In this document: positions 39,923 through 49,600 of the stretch, piece after piece
Layout: each line of letters starts with the position of its first letter
How positions within the stretch are numbered: position 1 is the first letter of the stretch
Source: Frigoribacterium sp. VKM Ac-2836
GTDB lineage: Bacteria > Actinomycetota > Actinomycetes > Actinomycetales > Microbacteriaceae
Reading direction: 5' to 3'
DNA length: 64,000 nt
Assembly (NCBI RefSeq): GCF_013248995.1
Contig: NZ_JABRPK010000002.1
Span: 496,001 to 560,000, forward strand
The notes under the pieces: generated by a model
What the model was told of the DNA's origin: nothing
Seen by the model: the letters and a program-made list of their open reading frames with translations, nothing else
The model's database searches: none
Translations under genes and position numbers: made by a program

Positions 39923-41034
39923 GCCCGACCCGCCGGTCTCGGAGTCGCGCGCCGCGCCTCCCGGCGGTCCGTCTCTACGAGTCGCTCCGCACGGCTCACC
40001 TCGAGCGGGCGCACGAGCTGGCACCGGCCAGCATCGTCTACCGGGTCACCCGGTACGACTTCGACGAATCGCTGGCCGCGGGGCTCGACCTCGTGCCCGC
40101 CGGCCCGCTCGCCTCGGCCTGGCTGATCGCGCGGTCACGCGTCGAGACGCTCGAGGTCAACGAGCCGCTCATGACCTCGAGCCTGCCGACCACCGCCTCG
40201 GTGCTGGCCGCGCTGGCGGTGCGCCGACGACTGACCGGCCGCCGGACGGTCGTCGTGAGCTATCTGATCGGCAACGCCGACCCCTTCGACGCGGCGACGG
40301 CTCCGCGCCTGAGGACGCGACTGCGCCGACGCGGCGAACGCGTGCTGGCGCGCGCGGTGTGGCGGCGACTGGATCGGATGGTCTTCGGGACCGACGCGGC
40401 TCGTGAGACGTACACGCGCCTCCTCGGGGCCCCCTCGCCCCGCGCCACCCCGACCACCGTGCCCGCGCTGCCCACCCGGCACCCGGACGCCCGGGGTGGC
40501 GGGGCCCGCCCGCCCTCGGTCGCGTTCGTCGGGTCGTTCGTCGAGCGCAAGGGACTGCGCGTGCTGGCGGCGGCCTGGCCGCTCGTCGTCGCGGCACGAC
40601 CCGACGCGACGCTGACGCTGCTCGGCAAGGGAACGCTCGAGCAGGAGGCGCGGGCCCTGTCGGTCGCGCACCCCTCGGTCACCGTCGAGGTCGACCCGCC
40701 GCGCCCGCGCATCCACTCCGTGCTCGACGAGGCGCGCGCGCTCGTGCTCTGGTCCCAGCCGAGCCCGACCTGGCGCGAACAGGTCGGACTGCCGATCGTC
40801 GAGGGGCTGTCGCACGGGTGCACCGTCGTGACGACGACCGAGACCGGCCTCGCCGACTGGCTCGGCGCCCACGGCCACGTGGTCGCCGGTGACCCCCGGT
40901 CGCCCCGGGTACTGGCCGACGCGATCGTCGAGGCCCTCGACGCGGGGCGCACCGCCGACGACGTGCTGGCCGACCTGCCCGACCGGGACGGACGCCTCAC
41001 CGCCGACGATCGACTGTTCGGGCGTGCCTCGTGA
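39919..41034 (+). CDS. Glycosyltransferase family 4-like
   Basis: A 371-residue soluble protein whose GTG start overlaps the preceding stop by 4 nt. The C-terminal half has the GT-B features PSVAFVGSFVERKGLRVLAAAW, TLLGKGTLE and EQVGLPIVEGLSHGCTVVTT, where the Glu-containing E-x7-E-like loop binds the sugar nucleotide. The N-terminal half is less conserved. Sugar and acceptor are unknown. It belongs to the first four-gene run of the island. Confidence 0.8.
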   Translation: MSPTRRSRSRAPRLPAVRLYESLRTAHLERAHELAPASIVYRVTRYDFDESLAAGLDLVPAGPLASAWLIARSRVETLEVNEPLMTSSLPTTASVLAALAVRRRLTGRRTVVVSYLIGNADPFDAATAPRLRTRLRRRGERVLARAVWRRLDRMVFGTDAARETYTRLLGAPSPRATPTTVPALPTRHPDARGGGARPPSVAFVGSFVERKGLRVLAAAWPLVVAARPDATLTLLGKGTLEQEARALSVAHPSVTVEVDPPRPRIHSVLDEARALVLWSQPSPTWREQVGLPIVEGLSHGCTVVTTTETGLADWLGAHGHVVAGDPRSPRVLADAIVEALDAGRTADDVLADLPDRDGRLTADDRLFGRAS

Positions 41035-42551
41035 GCCGGTCGACGACGGGTTCGGCCGGTCGTCCCCGCCGGGGCGGCGCGATGGCCGCCGTGGGCTCGA
41101 CCGCGGCGACGAAGGTCATCGTGATGGGCCTGTCGGGCGTGCTCGGCATCATCACGAGCCGCATGATCATCCAGAACTTCGGGACCGACGCCTACGCCCA
41201 GTACGGGCTGCTCTCGACCTTCCCGACCCTGCTGCCGTTCGCCGACCTCGGCATCGCGGCGATCGTGATCAACGCCGTGGCGGGGTCGTCGTCCGTCAGG
41301 ACCGACGACTTCGTCAAGCGGTCGATCGTCACGGCCTTCCGGGTGCTGCTCGTATCGGGCGGAATCATGGTCGCGGTCGCGTTGCTGATCACGCTCGCCG
41401 GCTGGTGGCCCGTGCTGCTCGGCGAGGGCTTGCTACCCGACGGCGGTTCGCTCGCGGCCGGCCTCTGCCTGGCGGTGTTCGGCCTCGTGATCCCGCTGAC
41501 GGTCGGCCAGCGCATCCTCGTCGGGCTGAAGAAGACCAGCACGCAGGTCGCCAGCCAGGCCGTCGTGGCGCCGTTCATGCTGCTCGCGATCGGCTCGGCC
41601 GTCATGTTCAGCGTGCCGGTCGGCAGCTACCTCGCCGTCATCTCGTACGTGGCCAACAGCCTGGTGTCGGTGATCTGCCTGATCGTCGCGGCCCGGGCGC
41701 TGTCGCCGCAGATCGGCTCGGCCGTCAAGCTCGTGCCGCGCGTCCGCAGCTACCGCGGGGTGCCGGCACTCGGGCTCGCCTGGCCGATGCTCGTCCAGAT
41801 GATCGCCTTGCCGGTCGCGATGCAGACCGGCCGTCTGCTGCTCAGCCACCTGGCCGGGCCGGACGAACTCGCGCAGTACAACCTCGCCTCGCAGCTGTTC
41901 GGCATCGTGCTGCAGACGGTCGCCGCCGCGGGCATCGCGCTCTGGCCCGTCTACGCGGCGGCCCGTTCGGCCGGACGGGTCGAATCGCCGACCGTGCCGA
42001 CCCTGTGGTTCCTGCTCGGCGGGCTGGTGCTGGGTACGGCGCTCGCGGTGCTCAGCCCGTTCCTGGCACGGTTCGTCTCGGGCGGGGCGATCACGCTCGA
42101 CGGCTGGATGCTCGTCGGGTTCGTCGTGTTCGTCGGCCTGCAGGCCGCGAAGTACCCCGTCGGCATGTACATGACCGACAAGACCGGCCTGGTCTTCCAG
42201 GTGCTGCCGATCGTGCTCATGGTGCCCCTCAACCTCGGGCTGTCCTGGTGGTTCATCGGGCAGGTCGGGGCCGCGGGGCCCGTGCTGGGGTCGGCGATCT
42301 CGGTGGCTCTCTGCCAGCTCGTGCCGAACCTCTGGTACGTGTCGCGCGACCTCGGCCGGCGGCGGGCCGAAGCGGCGGCCGGCGGGCCGGATGACGGCAC
42401 GCGGCACGACACCGACGACGGCACCGTGGGCCTCGACGTCGACGAGCAGCGCGGCGACGAGACGGCGACCGACCAGGCCATCGTCGAGCGGGCCGCGGCC
42501 GAGCAGGGCACGGACGACCGTCCGGGTGACGGTCCGGGGGAGGCGCGGTGA
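41031..42551 (+). CDS. Wzx-like polysaccharide flippase
   Basis: A 506-residue MOP-superfamily transporter with about 12-14 membrane helices. It has the family N-terminus (AAVGSTAATKVIVMGLSGVL, TSRMIIQNFG-DAYAQYGLLST, FADLGI) and ends in a 70-residue acidic cytosolic tail rich in Asp, Gly and Thr. It would flip the lipid-linked repeat unit across the membrane for Wzy. It is coupled to its neighbours by 4-nt overlaps on both sides. Confidence 0.85.
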   Translation: MSRSTTGSAGRPRRGGAMAAVGSTAATKVIVMGLSGVLGIITSRMIIQNFGTDAYAQYGLLSTFPTLLPFADLGIAAIVINAVAGSSSVRTDDFVKRSIVTAFRVLLVSGGIMVAVALLITLAGWWPVLLGEGLLPDGGSLAAGLCLAVFGLVIPLTVGQRILVGLKKTSTQVASQAVVAPFMLLAIGSAVMFSVPVGSYLAVISYVANSLVSVICLIVAARALSPQIGSAVKLVPRVRSYRGVPALGLAWPMLVQMIALPVAMQTGRLLLSHLAGPDELAQYNLASQLFGIVLQTVAAAGIALWPVYAAARSAGRVESPTVPTLWFLLGGLVLGTALAVLSPFLARFVSGGAITLDGWMLVGFVVFVGLQAAKYPVGMYMTDKTGLVFQVLPIVLMVPLNLGLSWWFIGQVGAAGPVLGSAISVALCQLVPNLWYVSRDLGRRRAEAAAGGPDDGTRHDTDDGTVGLDVDEQRGDETATDQAIVERAAAEQGTDDRPGDGPGEAR

Positions 42552-43555
42552 TCGAGGTCCTGTTCGCGAGCGAACGTGACGTCCCCGGCTGGGCGGCCGA
42601 CCACGGCGCCGGGCTGCGGCCCGGGCTCTGGCCCTACGGCCTCGAGGCGCTGCGCGACTCGGACCCGGAGGCGCGGATCGCGTCGGTCGGCGAACCCGGC
42701 CGCCTGCAGGTGCTGCGCGACCGGGTGGTGCCGCGCCGCGCCTCCTCGTCCGGGGTCCCCTCCGACGACGTCGGGGTGACCTGGGACGAGAACGTCGCGC
42801 GGCGGATGGTGTTGGCACGGCCCCACGAGCGCATGTACACGGGCGTGATCTGGGTGACCGACCGGGTCGCGCGCGGGCAGGACGTCGGGCGCATGCGTGA
42901 CGTGCTGCGACGCATGAGCGGGCTCTGGGTCATCAGTCGCGGGCAGGTCGAGCCGCTGCGACGCTTCGTCGGCGAGGACGGCCCGCCGGTCGGGTTCTTC
43001 ACCTTCGGGGTCGACGAGGAGTTCTTCGCGGCGCGCCCGTGGCCCGAGCGGCCGATGGTGCTGAGCATCGGCGGCGATCGCGACCGCGACCCGGCGACCC
43101 TGTTCGCGGCACTGGAACGCGTGCACGCCGAGCGGCCCGACGTCGAGCTGGTCGTGCAGACGACGAGCGACGCGGCTCCGCCCGAGGGGGTCACCGTGGT
43201 GCCGCACGTCTCGCACCGCGAACTCGCCGAGCTGTACGCACGGGCCTCGATCGTGGCCGTGGCGACGCGGGACAACCTGCACGCGTCGGGCATGACGGTC
43301 AGCCTCGAGGCGATGGCCACGGGTCGGCCCGTGGTGATGACGGACACCCCGGGCATCGAGGACTACGTGGCGCACGAGCGCACCGGGTTGCTCGCGCCGG
43401 TGGGCGACTCGTCGGCGCTCGCGGGGCACGTGCTGCGGCTGCTCGGCGACGAGGCCGAGGCACGCGCGTTCGGCGCGGCCGGTCGGGCCCTCGTCGAGGA
43501 ACGCCTGACGACGCGGCACCTGGCGGCGTCGCTGGCGGAGTTCGTCGCGGGCTGA
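42548..43555 (+). CDS. Glycosyltransferase family 4-like
   Basis: A 335-residue GT-B protein. Motifs are VLSIGGDRDRDPATLFAAL, VTVVPHVSHRELAELYARAS and SGMTVSLEAMATGRPVVMTDTPG, the donor-binding region. GTG 42548 is preceded by GGGGGAGGCGCG, so a near copy of the dispersed repeat supplies its ribosome site and start codon. A second copy (42736-42747) is read in frame as Arg-Ala-Ser-Ser-Ser. Confidence 0.8.
   Translation: MIEVLFASERDVPGWAADHGAGLRPGLWPYGLEALRDSDPEARIASVGEPGRLQVLRDRVVPRRASSSGVPSDDVGVTWDENVARRMVLARPHERMYTGVIWVTDRVARGQDVGRMRDVLRRMSGLWVISRGQVEPLRRFVGEDGPPVGFFTFGVDEEFFAARPWPERPMVLSIGGDRDRDPATLFAALERVHAERPDVELVVQTTSDAAPPEGVTVVPHVSHRELAELYARASIVAVATRDNLHASGMTVSLEAMATGRPVVMTDTPGIEDYVAHERTGLLAPVGDSSALAGHVLRLLGDEAEARAFGAAGRALVEERLTTRHLAASLAEFVAG
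42736..42747 (-). repeat. Dispersed repeat GAGGAGGCGCGG, copy in a glycosyltransferase gene
   Basis: Exact 12-mer on the minus strand; on the coding strand it gives Arg-Ala-Ser-Ser. Confidence 0.8.
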
Positions 43556-43612
43556 GCCCGGCTGGGGACATCGGATGCTCCCCGTGCAGTGCTGTCACCG
43601 TCCCGGTCGGGC

Positions 43613-44569
43613 TCAGCGGGCCGTCCGGGCTCTGCGCCGCAACTCGGCCGCGACGATCCGACGCCCCTCGAGCACGGCCCGCAACCCCACGAGCAGCGTG
43701 CCCGGCGATCGCACGAACTGCCGCCGACCGCCCTGCAGCAGCACCTCCCAGGCGATGCGAGGGGTCAGCCCGCGCCACCGGCGCAGGTCGTCGTCGTCGA
43801 GGTGCTTCGCGGCGAAGAGCAGCCGGTTGCGGATGTTGTACCGGTAGTACCCGGCCGACTTCGCCTGCCCCGACCGGTCCGCCCCGCCGGCGGTCTGCGT
43901 GCCCCCCTCGGCGTGGACGACGGTGACGTCCTCGAGCAGCCGCAGCGCGCCTCCTGAACCGACGACGCGGCGGGACAGGTCGACGTCCTCCCAGTAGAGG
44001 AAGTAGTCGTCGTCGAAGCCGCCGCAGCGCTGCCACAGCTCGTCGCTCAGCACGAGGCAGGCCCCGCTCAGCCACTCCTCGACGCGGACGCCGGGCAGCC
44101 GTCGTCGTCGCGACCGGATGCGGCCGTCGTCGAGGTACAGGTCGCTGCCCGCCGACCAGACGCTGCCGTCGGGGCGCAGCACGGTCGGCGCGCTCATCGT
44201 CAGCGGGTCGGACGAGGAGGCGCGGTGCAGGGCGGCGAGGGCCCCCGCGTCCGCGACGGCGTCCGGGTTCAGCAGCACGTGGTGACGGGCACCGGCCTCG
44301 CGGGCGCACGCCACCCCGAGGTTCACGCCGGTGCCGAAGCCCTCGTTGCCGTCGGGCGCGACGAGGTGCCAGCCCTCGGCCGCGGCGAGCTCGCTCACCC
44401 GGGCGCGCTCGGTCGCCCCCGACCAGTTGTCGACGACGACCACGACGAGACCTTCCGTCACCCGTGAGACGGGCGCGAGGTTCTGCCGCAGCAGGTCGGT
44501 CGAGCCGTAGTTCACGACGACCACCGACAGCCCGGCGAGCGACTCACCCACGGTTCGTCCCCCGTCCAC
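43613..44569 (-). CDS. Glycosyltransferase family 2, rhamnosyltransferase-like
   Basis: A 318-residue GT-A protein on the minus strand. LSVVVVNYGSTDLLRQNL, VVDNWSGA, EGFGTGVNLGVACAREAGA, LLNPDA and later SGACLVLSDELWQRCGGFDDDYFLYWEDVDLSRR are typical of WbbL-type rhamnosyltransferases; NPD is the metal-binding site. GTG 44569 is assumed; a GTG six codons later is possible. It converges with the preceding gene across 57 bp. Confidence 0.85.
   Translation of the reverse strand: MDGGRTVGESLAGLSVVVVNYGSTDLLRQNLAPVSRVTEGLVVVVVDNWSGATERARVSELAAAEGWHLVAPDGNEGFGTGVNLGVACAREAGARHHVLLNPDAVADAGALAALHRASSSDPLTMSAPTVLRPDGSVWSAGSDLYLDDGRIRSRRRRLPGVRVEEWLSGACLVLSDELWQRCGGFDDDYFLYWEDVDLSRRVVGSGGALRLLEDVTVVHAEGGTQTAGGADRSGQAKSAGYYRYNIRNRLLFAAKHLDDDDLRRWRGLTPRIAWEVLLQGGRRQFVRSPGTLLVGLRAVLEGRRIVAAELRRRARTAR
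44214..44225 (+). repeat. Dispersed repeat, copy in the minus-strand glycosyltransferase
   Basis: Exact 12-mer on the plus strand. In the minus-strand gene it is read as Arg-Ala-Ser-Ser-Ser-Asp. Confidence 0.8.
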
Positions 44570-44572
44570 CCG

Positions 44573-44584
44573 GAGGAGGCGCGG
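44573..44584 (+). repeat. Dispersed repeat between two divergent glycosyltransferase genes
   Basis: Exact 12-mer in the 58-bp gap between divergent starts. An 11-bp inverted copy (CCGCGCCTCCT near 44649) lies just inside the next gene, giving an inverted pair. Confidence 0.75.
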
Positions 44585-44627
44585 TGAACGACCCGAGGCC
44601 GGTCACCGACCTGACATGCTGGGGGCC

Positions 44628-45620
44628 GTGACGACCGACCCGACCGCCCCGCGCCTCCTGACGATCGCCGTGCTGACCTTCCGCCGGCCGCGTGATCTCG
44701 ACGCGGTGCTGCCGCTGCTCGTGGACCAGGCCCGTGGCGTGCGCGCGCTCGGCGTCGAGGCGCGCGTGCTCGTGGTCGACAACGACGCGGGTGGGTCGGG
44801 ACGCGAGCGCGTCGAGGCGGCGGCGCTCGCCGCGGCCGGCACCCGTGATGGTGTGACCGTGGACTACGTCGTCGAGGCGACGCCGGGCATCGCCTCGGCC
44901 CGCAACCGGGCCTTGGCCGAGAGCGGCGACAGCGACCTGCTGGTCTTCATCGACGACGACGAGCGGCCGTCCGAGGACTGGCTGCGGTCGCTGGTCGCCC
45001 TGCAGGCCGAGACCGGCACCGCAGCCGTGGTCGGTCCCGTGCGCAGCGAGTACGAGGTCGAACCCGAGCCGTTCATCGTCGAAGGTCGCTTTTTCGTGCG
45101 CCGTCGACTCGCGACCGGCACGTCCGTCGACGTCGCGGCCACCAACAACCTGCTGCTCGACCTGGGCGAGGTCCGTCGCCAGGGTCTGGCCTTCGACGTG
45201 GCGCTCGGCCAGCTCGGCGGCGAGGACACCTTGTTCACCCGGAGTCTGGTCGCCGGCGGCGGCACGATCCTGTGGTGCGCCGAGGCGATCGTCACGGACG
45301 TCGTCCCCGCGAAGCGGGTGACCCGGCGATGGGTCGTGCAGCGCGCCTACAGCAGCGGCAACGGCTGGAGCCTCACCTCGGTGATGCTGTCCGCGCGAGG
45401 GGCCTCGCGACTGCTCACGCGCCTCCGGCTGTCGGCGAAGGGTGCCGTGCGCGTCGTCGGCGGGCTCGGCCGGTACGCGGTCGGCACGGTGACCCGCCCC
45501 CTCGGTCGACGATCGCTGGGGCAACGCGCTCGCGGCATCCGGACGATGGCCCGGGGCGCCGGCATGGTGGCGGGCGCGTGGGGCGCGGGCTACCGCGAGT
45601 ACGGCCGCGTCGACGGCTGA
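44628..45620 (+). CDS. Glycosyltransferase family 2
   Basis: A 330-residue GT-A protein. LTIAVLTFRRPRDLDAVLP, VLVVDNDAGGSG, ARNRALAESGDSDLLVFIDDDERP (the DDD metal site) and GGEDTLFTR are clear. GTG 44628 is preferred because CATGCT lies 7 nt upstream, the leaderless layout seen elsewhere; ATG 44616 is possible. A basic C-terminal region of about 80 residues may associate with the membrane. It converges with the next gene 2 bp away. Confidence 0.8.
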   Translation: MTTDPTAPRLLTIAVLTFRRPRDLDAVLPLLVDQARGVRALGVEARVLVVDNDAGGSGRERVEAAALAAAGTRDGVTVDYVVEATPGIASARNRALAESGDSDLLVFIDDDERPSEDWLRSLVALQAETGTAAVVGPVRSEYEVEPEPFIVEGRFFVRRRLATGTSVDVAATNNLLLDLGEVRRQGLAFDVALGQLGGEDTLFTRSLVAGGGTILWCAEAIVTDVVPAKRVTRRWVVQRAYSSGNGWSLTSVMLSARGASRLLTRLRLSAKGAVRVVGGLGRYAVGTVTRPLGRRSLGQRARGIRTMARGAGMVAGAWGAGYREYGRVDG

Positions 45621-45622
45621 GC

Positions 45623-46687
45623 TCACGGGCGCGCCCGATGCCCCGCGACGCCGCGGCGACCGCGGGTGGCAGCGATCGCCCGCCGGTACGCCGCCACGTG
45701 AGCCTCGCCGGCGCGGTCCCAGTCGCGGGCCGACAGGTCGGGTCGGGCGTCGTCGTCCAGTCGCGAGGCCGCGTCGAGGGCGCGCTCGACGTCGTCGGGT
45801 CCGAGGTCGTCCGAGTACTGACGCACCCAGTCGGCACCGACCTCGTCGGCCAGGCGGGCGTTGACCTCGTTGGCCGGCACGAGCACCGGTCGCCCGAGCG
45901 ACAGGGCGGTCAGCACCCCGCCCGAGTTGTGCATCTCGCGATACGGCAGCACGACCAGCTCGGCCCGTCTCACGGTGTCGATGAGGCTCTCGTCGTCCAG
46001 GAACCTGAGATCGAGGCTGACCCGCGGGTCGTCCGCCGCGAGTTCCTCGAGGCCGCGCGCGAGCTCCGGCGTCGACGGTTTGCCGGCCGCGTGCAGTCGC
46101 CGGTCCTCGCCCCGCACGCCCCGAAAGGCCCGGACGAGGGCGTCGACGCCCTTGTAGCGCCGGATGAAGCCGAAGTACGACACCCGTCCCGCCTCGCGCG
46201 ACGGCCAGGGCCAGCGCGAGAACCAGTCGACGTAGTGGCCGTGGGGGATGAGCGCCCCGAGGGCGTCGGGGTGCTCGGGCGTCTCGTCGTTCAGCCGCAC
46301 CCAGAGCGTGGTGCGTCGCTCGATCCAGCGCAGCAGGGCGCGCTCGCGGCGCGAGATGCCGCTCGGCAATTCGAGGTTGTGCTCGGTGCGGACGATCGGG
46401 GTGCGCGTCAGTCGCAGCTTCGTCACCAGGGCCACGGTCAAGGCCTGCCGCACGAGCGCCTTCAGCGGGCTCTGCCCCGAGACGAGGATCTCGGGCCAGT
46501 GCACGTGGAACACGTCGTAGCGGCCGAGCAGCGCACCCTTCCAGTCGAAGGTGCGCACCTCGACCCCGGGGACCGCCCCGACGGCGTCCCGGAGCATCAC
46601 GAGGTAGGGGTTCGTCGTCGGCCGCGGTCGGGGGAACGACTGCTGGACGACGAGCCTGCTCGAGGGCTCCGGGACGTCGCCCGTCAC
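45623..46687 (-). CDS. Glycosyltransferase family 4-like
   Basis: A 354-residue GT-B protein whose GTG (46687) overlaps the stop of the large surface protein, so the two are one operon. Features are FHVHWPEILVSGQSPLK, RTEHNLELP, VSYFGFIRRYKGVDALVRAFR and VVLPYREMHNSGGVLTALSLGRPVLVP. The frame is open further upstream but only antisense to the surface-protein sequence. The pairing with a secreted carbohydrate-binding-type protein is notable. Confidence 0.82.
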   Translation of the reverse strand: MTGDVPEPSSRLVVQQSFPRPRPTTNPYLVMLRDAVGAVPGVEVRTFDWKGALLGRYDVFHVHWPEILVSGQSPLKALVRQALTVALVTKLRLTRTPIVRTEHNLELPSGISRRERALLRWIERRTTLWVRLNDETPEHPDALGALIPHGHYVDWFSRWPWPSREAGRVSYFGFIRRYKGVDALVRAFRGVRGEDRRLHAAGKPSTPELARGLEELAADDPRVSLDLRFLDDESLIDTVRRAELVVLPYREMHNSGGVLTALSLGRPVLVPANEVNARLADEVGADWVRQYSDDLGPDDVERALDAASRLDDDARPDLSARDWDRAGEAHVAAYRRAIAATRGRRGVAGHRARP

Positions 46688-49600
46688 GGCTTGAAGACGC
46701 TCAGGTCGTCGAACGAGACCGTCTGCGGCGCGTTGGTGGCGCTGCCCGACGCGTAGGCGCCGAGGGCGACCCAGCCGGGAGCCTGCAGCCCCGCGTACGT
46801 GTCGGTGGTCGACACGGTCCAGGCCGTCGGCTCGGTCGTGCCGTCCGCCCAGACCTTCGCGCGGATCGTCGTCGTGCCCGAACCGCTGACCTCGAGACGC
46901 ACGTTGAGCTTGGCGCCGGGGGTGATCGTGCCGGGCACGAGGGTCTCGCCGACCAGGTTGACCCCGGTGGTCGAGCCCTTGAACGCCGTCAGGGCGACGA
47001 CCGCACGCCCGTCGGAGCGGTAGCGCAGGGTCGCGCGGTACTCCGAGTTCGTCGCCACCTTGCGGCCGGTGACGTACACGAAGGTACCGCCGCCGGTGGC
47101 TGCCTTGTCGAGGCTGACGCTGGTCCGCAGGTCGGCATCGGTCGTGCTGACGCCGGTGAGGGCCATCGACGAGTTCCACCCCGCTGCTCCCAGGAACTGC
47201 GTGCCGACACCACCGGTGACCGCGTACTGCGACGCGCTCCCCGTGCGGGTCCAGCTGCCACCTACCTCGGCGGCGCCCCAGCCACCCGTCGTCGTCCGGC
47301 CGAAGCCGTCCTGCGCGACGGTCGTCACCACAGGAGGTGCGGTGACCGTCACCGTGGAGGTGCGGGTCCCGGTGGCGCCCTTGTCGTCGGTCACCGTGAG
47401 GGTCACCGTGTACGTGCCGGCGGCCGCGAAGTCGTGCTTCGCCGTGCTGCCGGTCGCGGTGGCTCCGTCACCGAAGTCCCAAGCCCACGCGGCGACGGTC
47501 CCGTCGGTGTCGGTCGAGGCACGACCGTCGGTGGTGACCGTGAGCTTGTCGGTGGCGGTCGTGAACGACGCCGTGGGGGCCGCGTTCGGGATCGGGGCCA
47601 CCGTCACGGTTCCGGTGGAGGTACCGGTGGCGCCCTTGTCGTCGGTCACCGTGAGGGTCACGGTGAACGTGCCGGCCGCGGCGTACGTGTGCGATGCCGT
47701 CGCGCCGGTGGCCGTGCCTCCGTCGCCGAAGGTCCAGGCGTAGCCGGCCAGGGTGCCGTCGGGGTCGGTCGAGGCCGACGCGTCGGTCGACACCGCCAGA
47801 CCCGTCGTGGCGCTCGTGAAGGAGGCCGTCGGGGCGACGTTCGCCGGCGGGGCCGGGGCGACGGTGACCGTCCCGGTGGAGGTGCCGGTGGCGCCCTCGC
47901 CGTCGGTCACCGTGAGGGTCACGGTGTAGGTGCCGGCGGCGGCGTACGTGTGGCCGCTGGTCGCGCCGGTGGTTGCGGCCGTGCCGTCACCGAAGTCCCA
48001 CCGGTACGACGCGATGCTGCCGTCGGGGTCGGTCGAGGCCCTCCCATCGACGGCGACGACCAGGTGGTCGACGGTCGAGGCGAACGAGGCGGTGGGTGCC
48101 GCGTTCACGCGGGGAGGCGTCACCGTGACGGTCGCGGTCGTGGTGCCGACGGCACCCCGGTCGTCGGTCACGGTCAGGGTCACGGTGTACGTGCCGCCTG
48201 CGGCATAGGCGTGCGTGGGCTTGATCCCCGAGGCCGTGGCGCTGCCGTCGCCGAAGTCCCAGGCGTACGAAGCGACCGATCCGTCACGGTCGGCCGAGGT
48301 GCTGCCGTCGAAGGCGGCGCCGAGTCCGGACACCGTCGAGGTGAAGGCAGCGGTCGGGGCGGCGTTCGGCTTGTTCGCGCCGAGCGCGTAGTGCTGGGCG
48401 ATCGTGGTGGCGTCGAGCGGCCGGGCGTAGACGGCCGCCTCGTCGAGGCTGCCGGCCCAGTAGCCCGAACCGGAGTTCCACGAGCTGTCACCGCCGAGGC
48501 GCCAGAACCCCCGGTATCCGTCGGAGCGGGTGCTCGCGTTCGACCCGACCTGCGTGCCGTCGACGTACAGCTTCATGCCGTCGGCGCCCTGCGTGGCCAC
48601 CACGTGGTGCCAGCGACCGTCGTTGTAGCTCGCCGTGCTGCTCGCGAGGTTCATCTGTCCGGTCCAGTTGCCGAACTGCAGACGGCCGTCCTGCTCCATG
48701 TAGACGTGGCGGTCGTAGTTGCCGCTGTAGCCGGTCTGCTGGTTGCCGAAGCCGATCAGCTTGCCGCCCGAGGTCGTGGTCGTGTTGAACCAGGTCTCGA
48801 GCGTGTAGTCGTTCGGGCTGTCGTACGAGGTGGTGGTCGCCACGCCGGCGTCCTGCCCGTTGAACGTCGCCGACTGGCCGCTACCGCCCACGGCGGACGT
48901 GCCGCCGGTGGCCACGCCACCGGTGACGACGCCGTTGGTGCCGACGGGCGACGAGTCGGCCGAGACGGTGGACGCGTCCCCGTCGAGGCGGAAGTACGCC
49001 TCGGGGTCGTCCTGGAACACTCGAGCGCCATAGGCGTCGGCGGGTGCCTTGGGCAGTTTGCTCGTGCGTCCCGAGGCGACCCACTGGCCGTCGACCTGCT
49101 TGGCGCTCAGGGCCGCCGGGTACACCGACACGTCGTCGATGTCACCCTGGAAGTACGGGGCGCCGTCCCAGTTGTTGTCGCCGCCGATGCGCCAGTAACC
49201 CGTGTAGTCCTGTGCTCCCGTCGTCCCGGCGTCCGTCGCGACCTTCTTGCCGTCGACGTAGAACGACTGGCCGGCCGAGCTCAGCGTGCCCACGACCTGG
49301 TGCCACTGTCCGTCGTTCAGGGCCGTCGGGCTCGTGATGATGCGGCTGGCGTTCGGGTAGACACCGAACGACACGCGTCCCCGCGGGTCCATGTAGAGGT
49401 GGCGGTCGTAGGAGTTCGACGCGCCCGTGTTCGAGCTGCCGAAGCCGACGATCTTGCCTCCGGTGGTCGAGGTCGTGCGGAACCAGGCCTCGACCGAGAA
49501 GGTCTGCGGGCCGGGAATCGCCGAGGCGGTCGACGAGAGCCCGGTGTCGGTTCCCGAGAACGTGCTCGAGCCGTCCGAGTCGGTCGCCGCCTGGCCGGTC

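Noticed and set aside
44581-44628. Fifteen-codon leader peptide beginning at the GTG of a repeat copy
   Set aside because: The frame is short and its start is explained by the dispersed repeat; no regulatory codons or attenuator follow.
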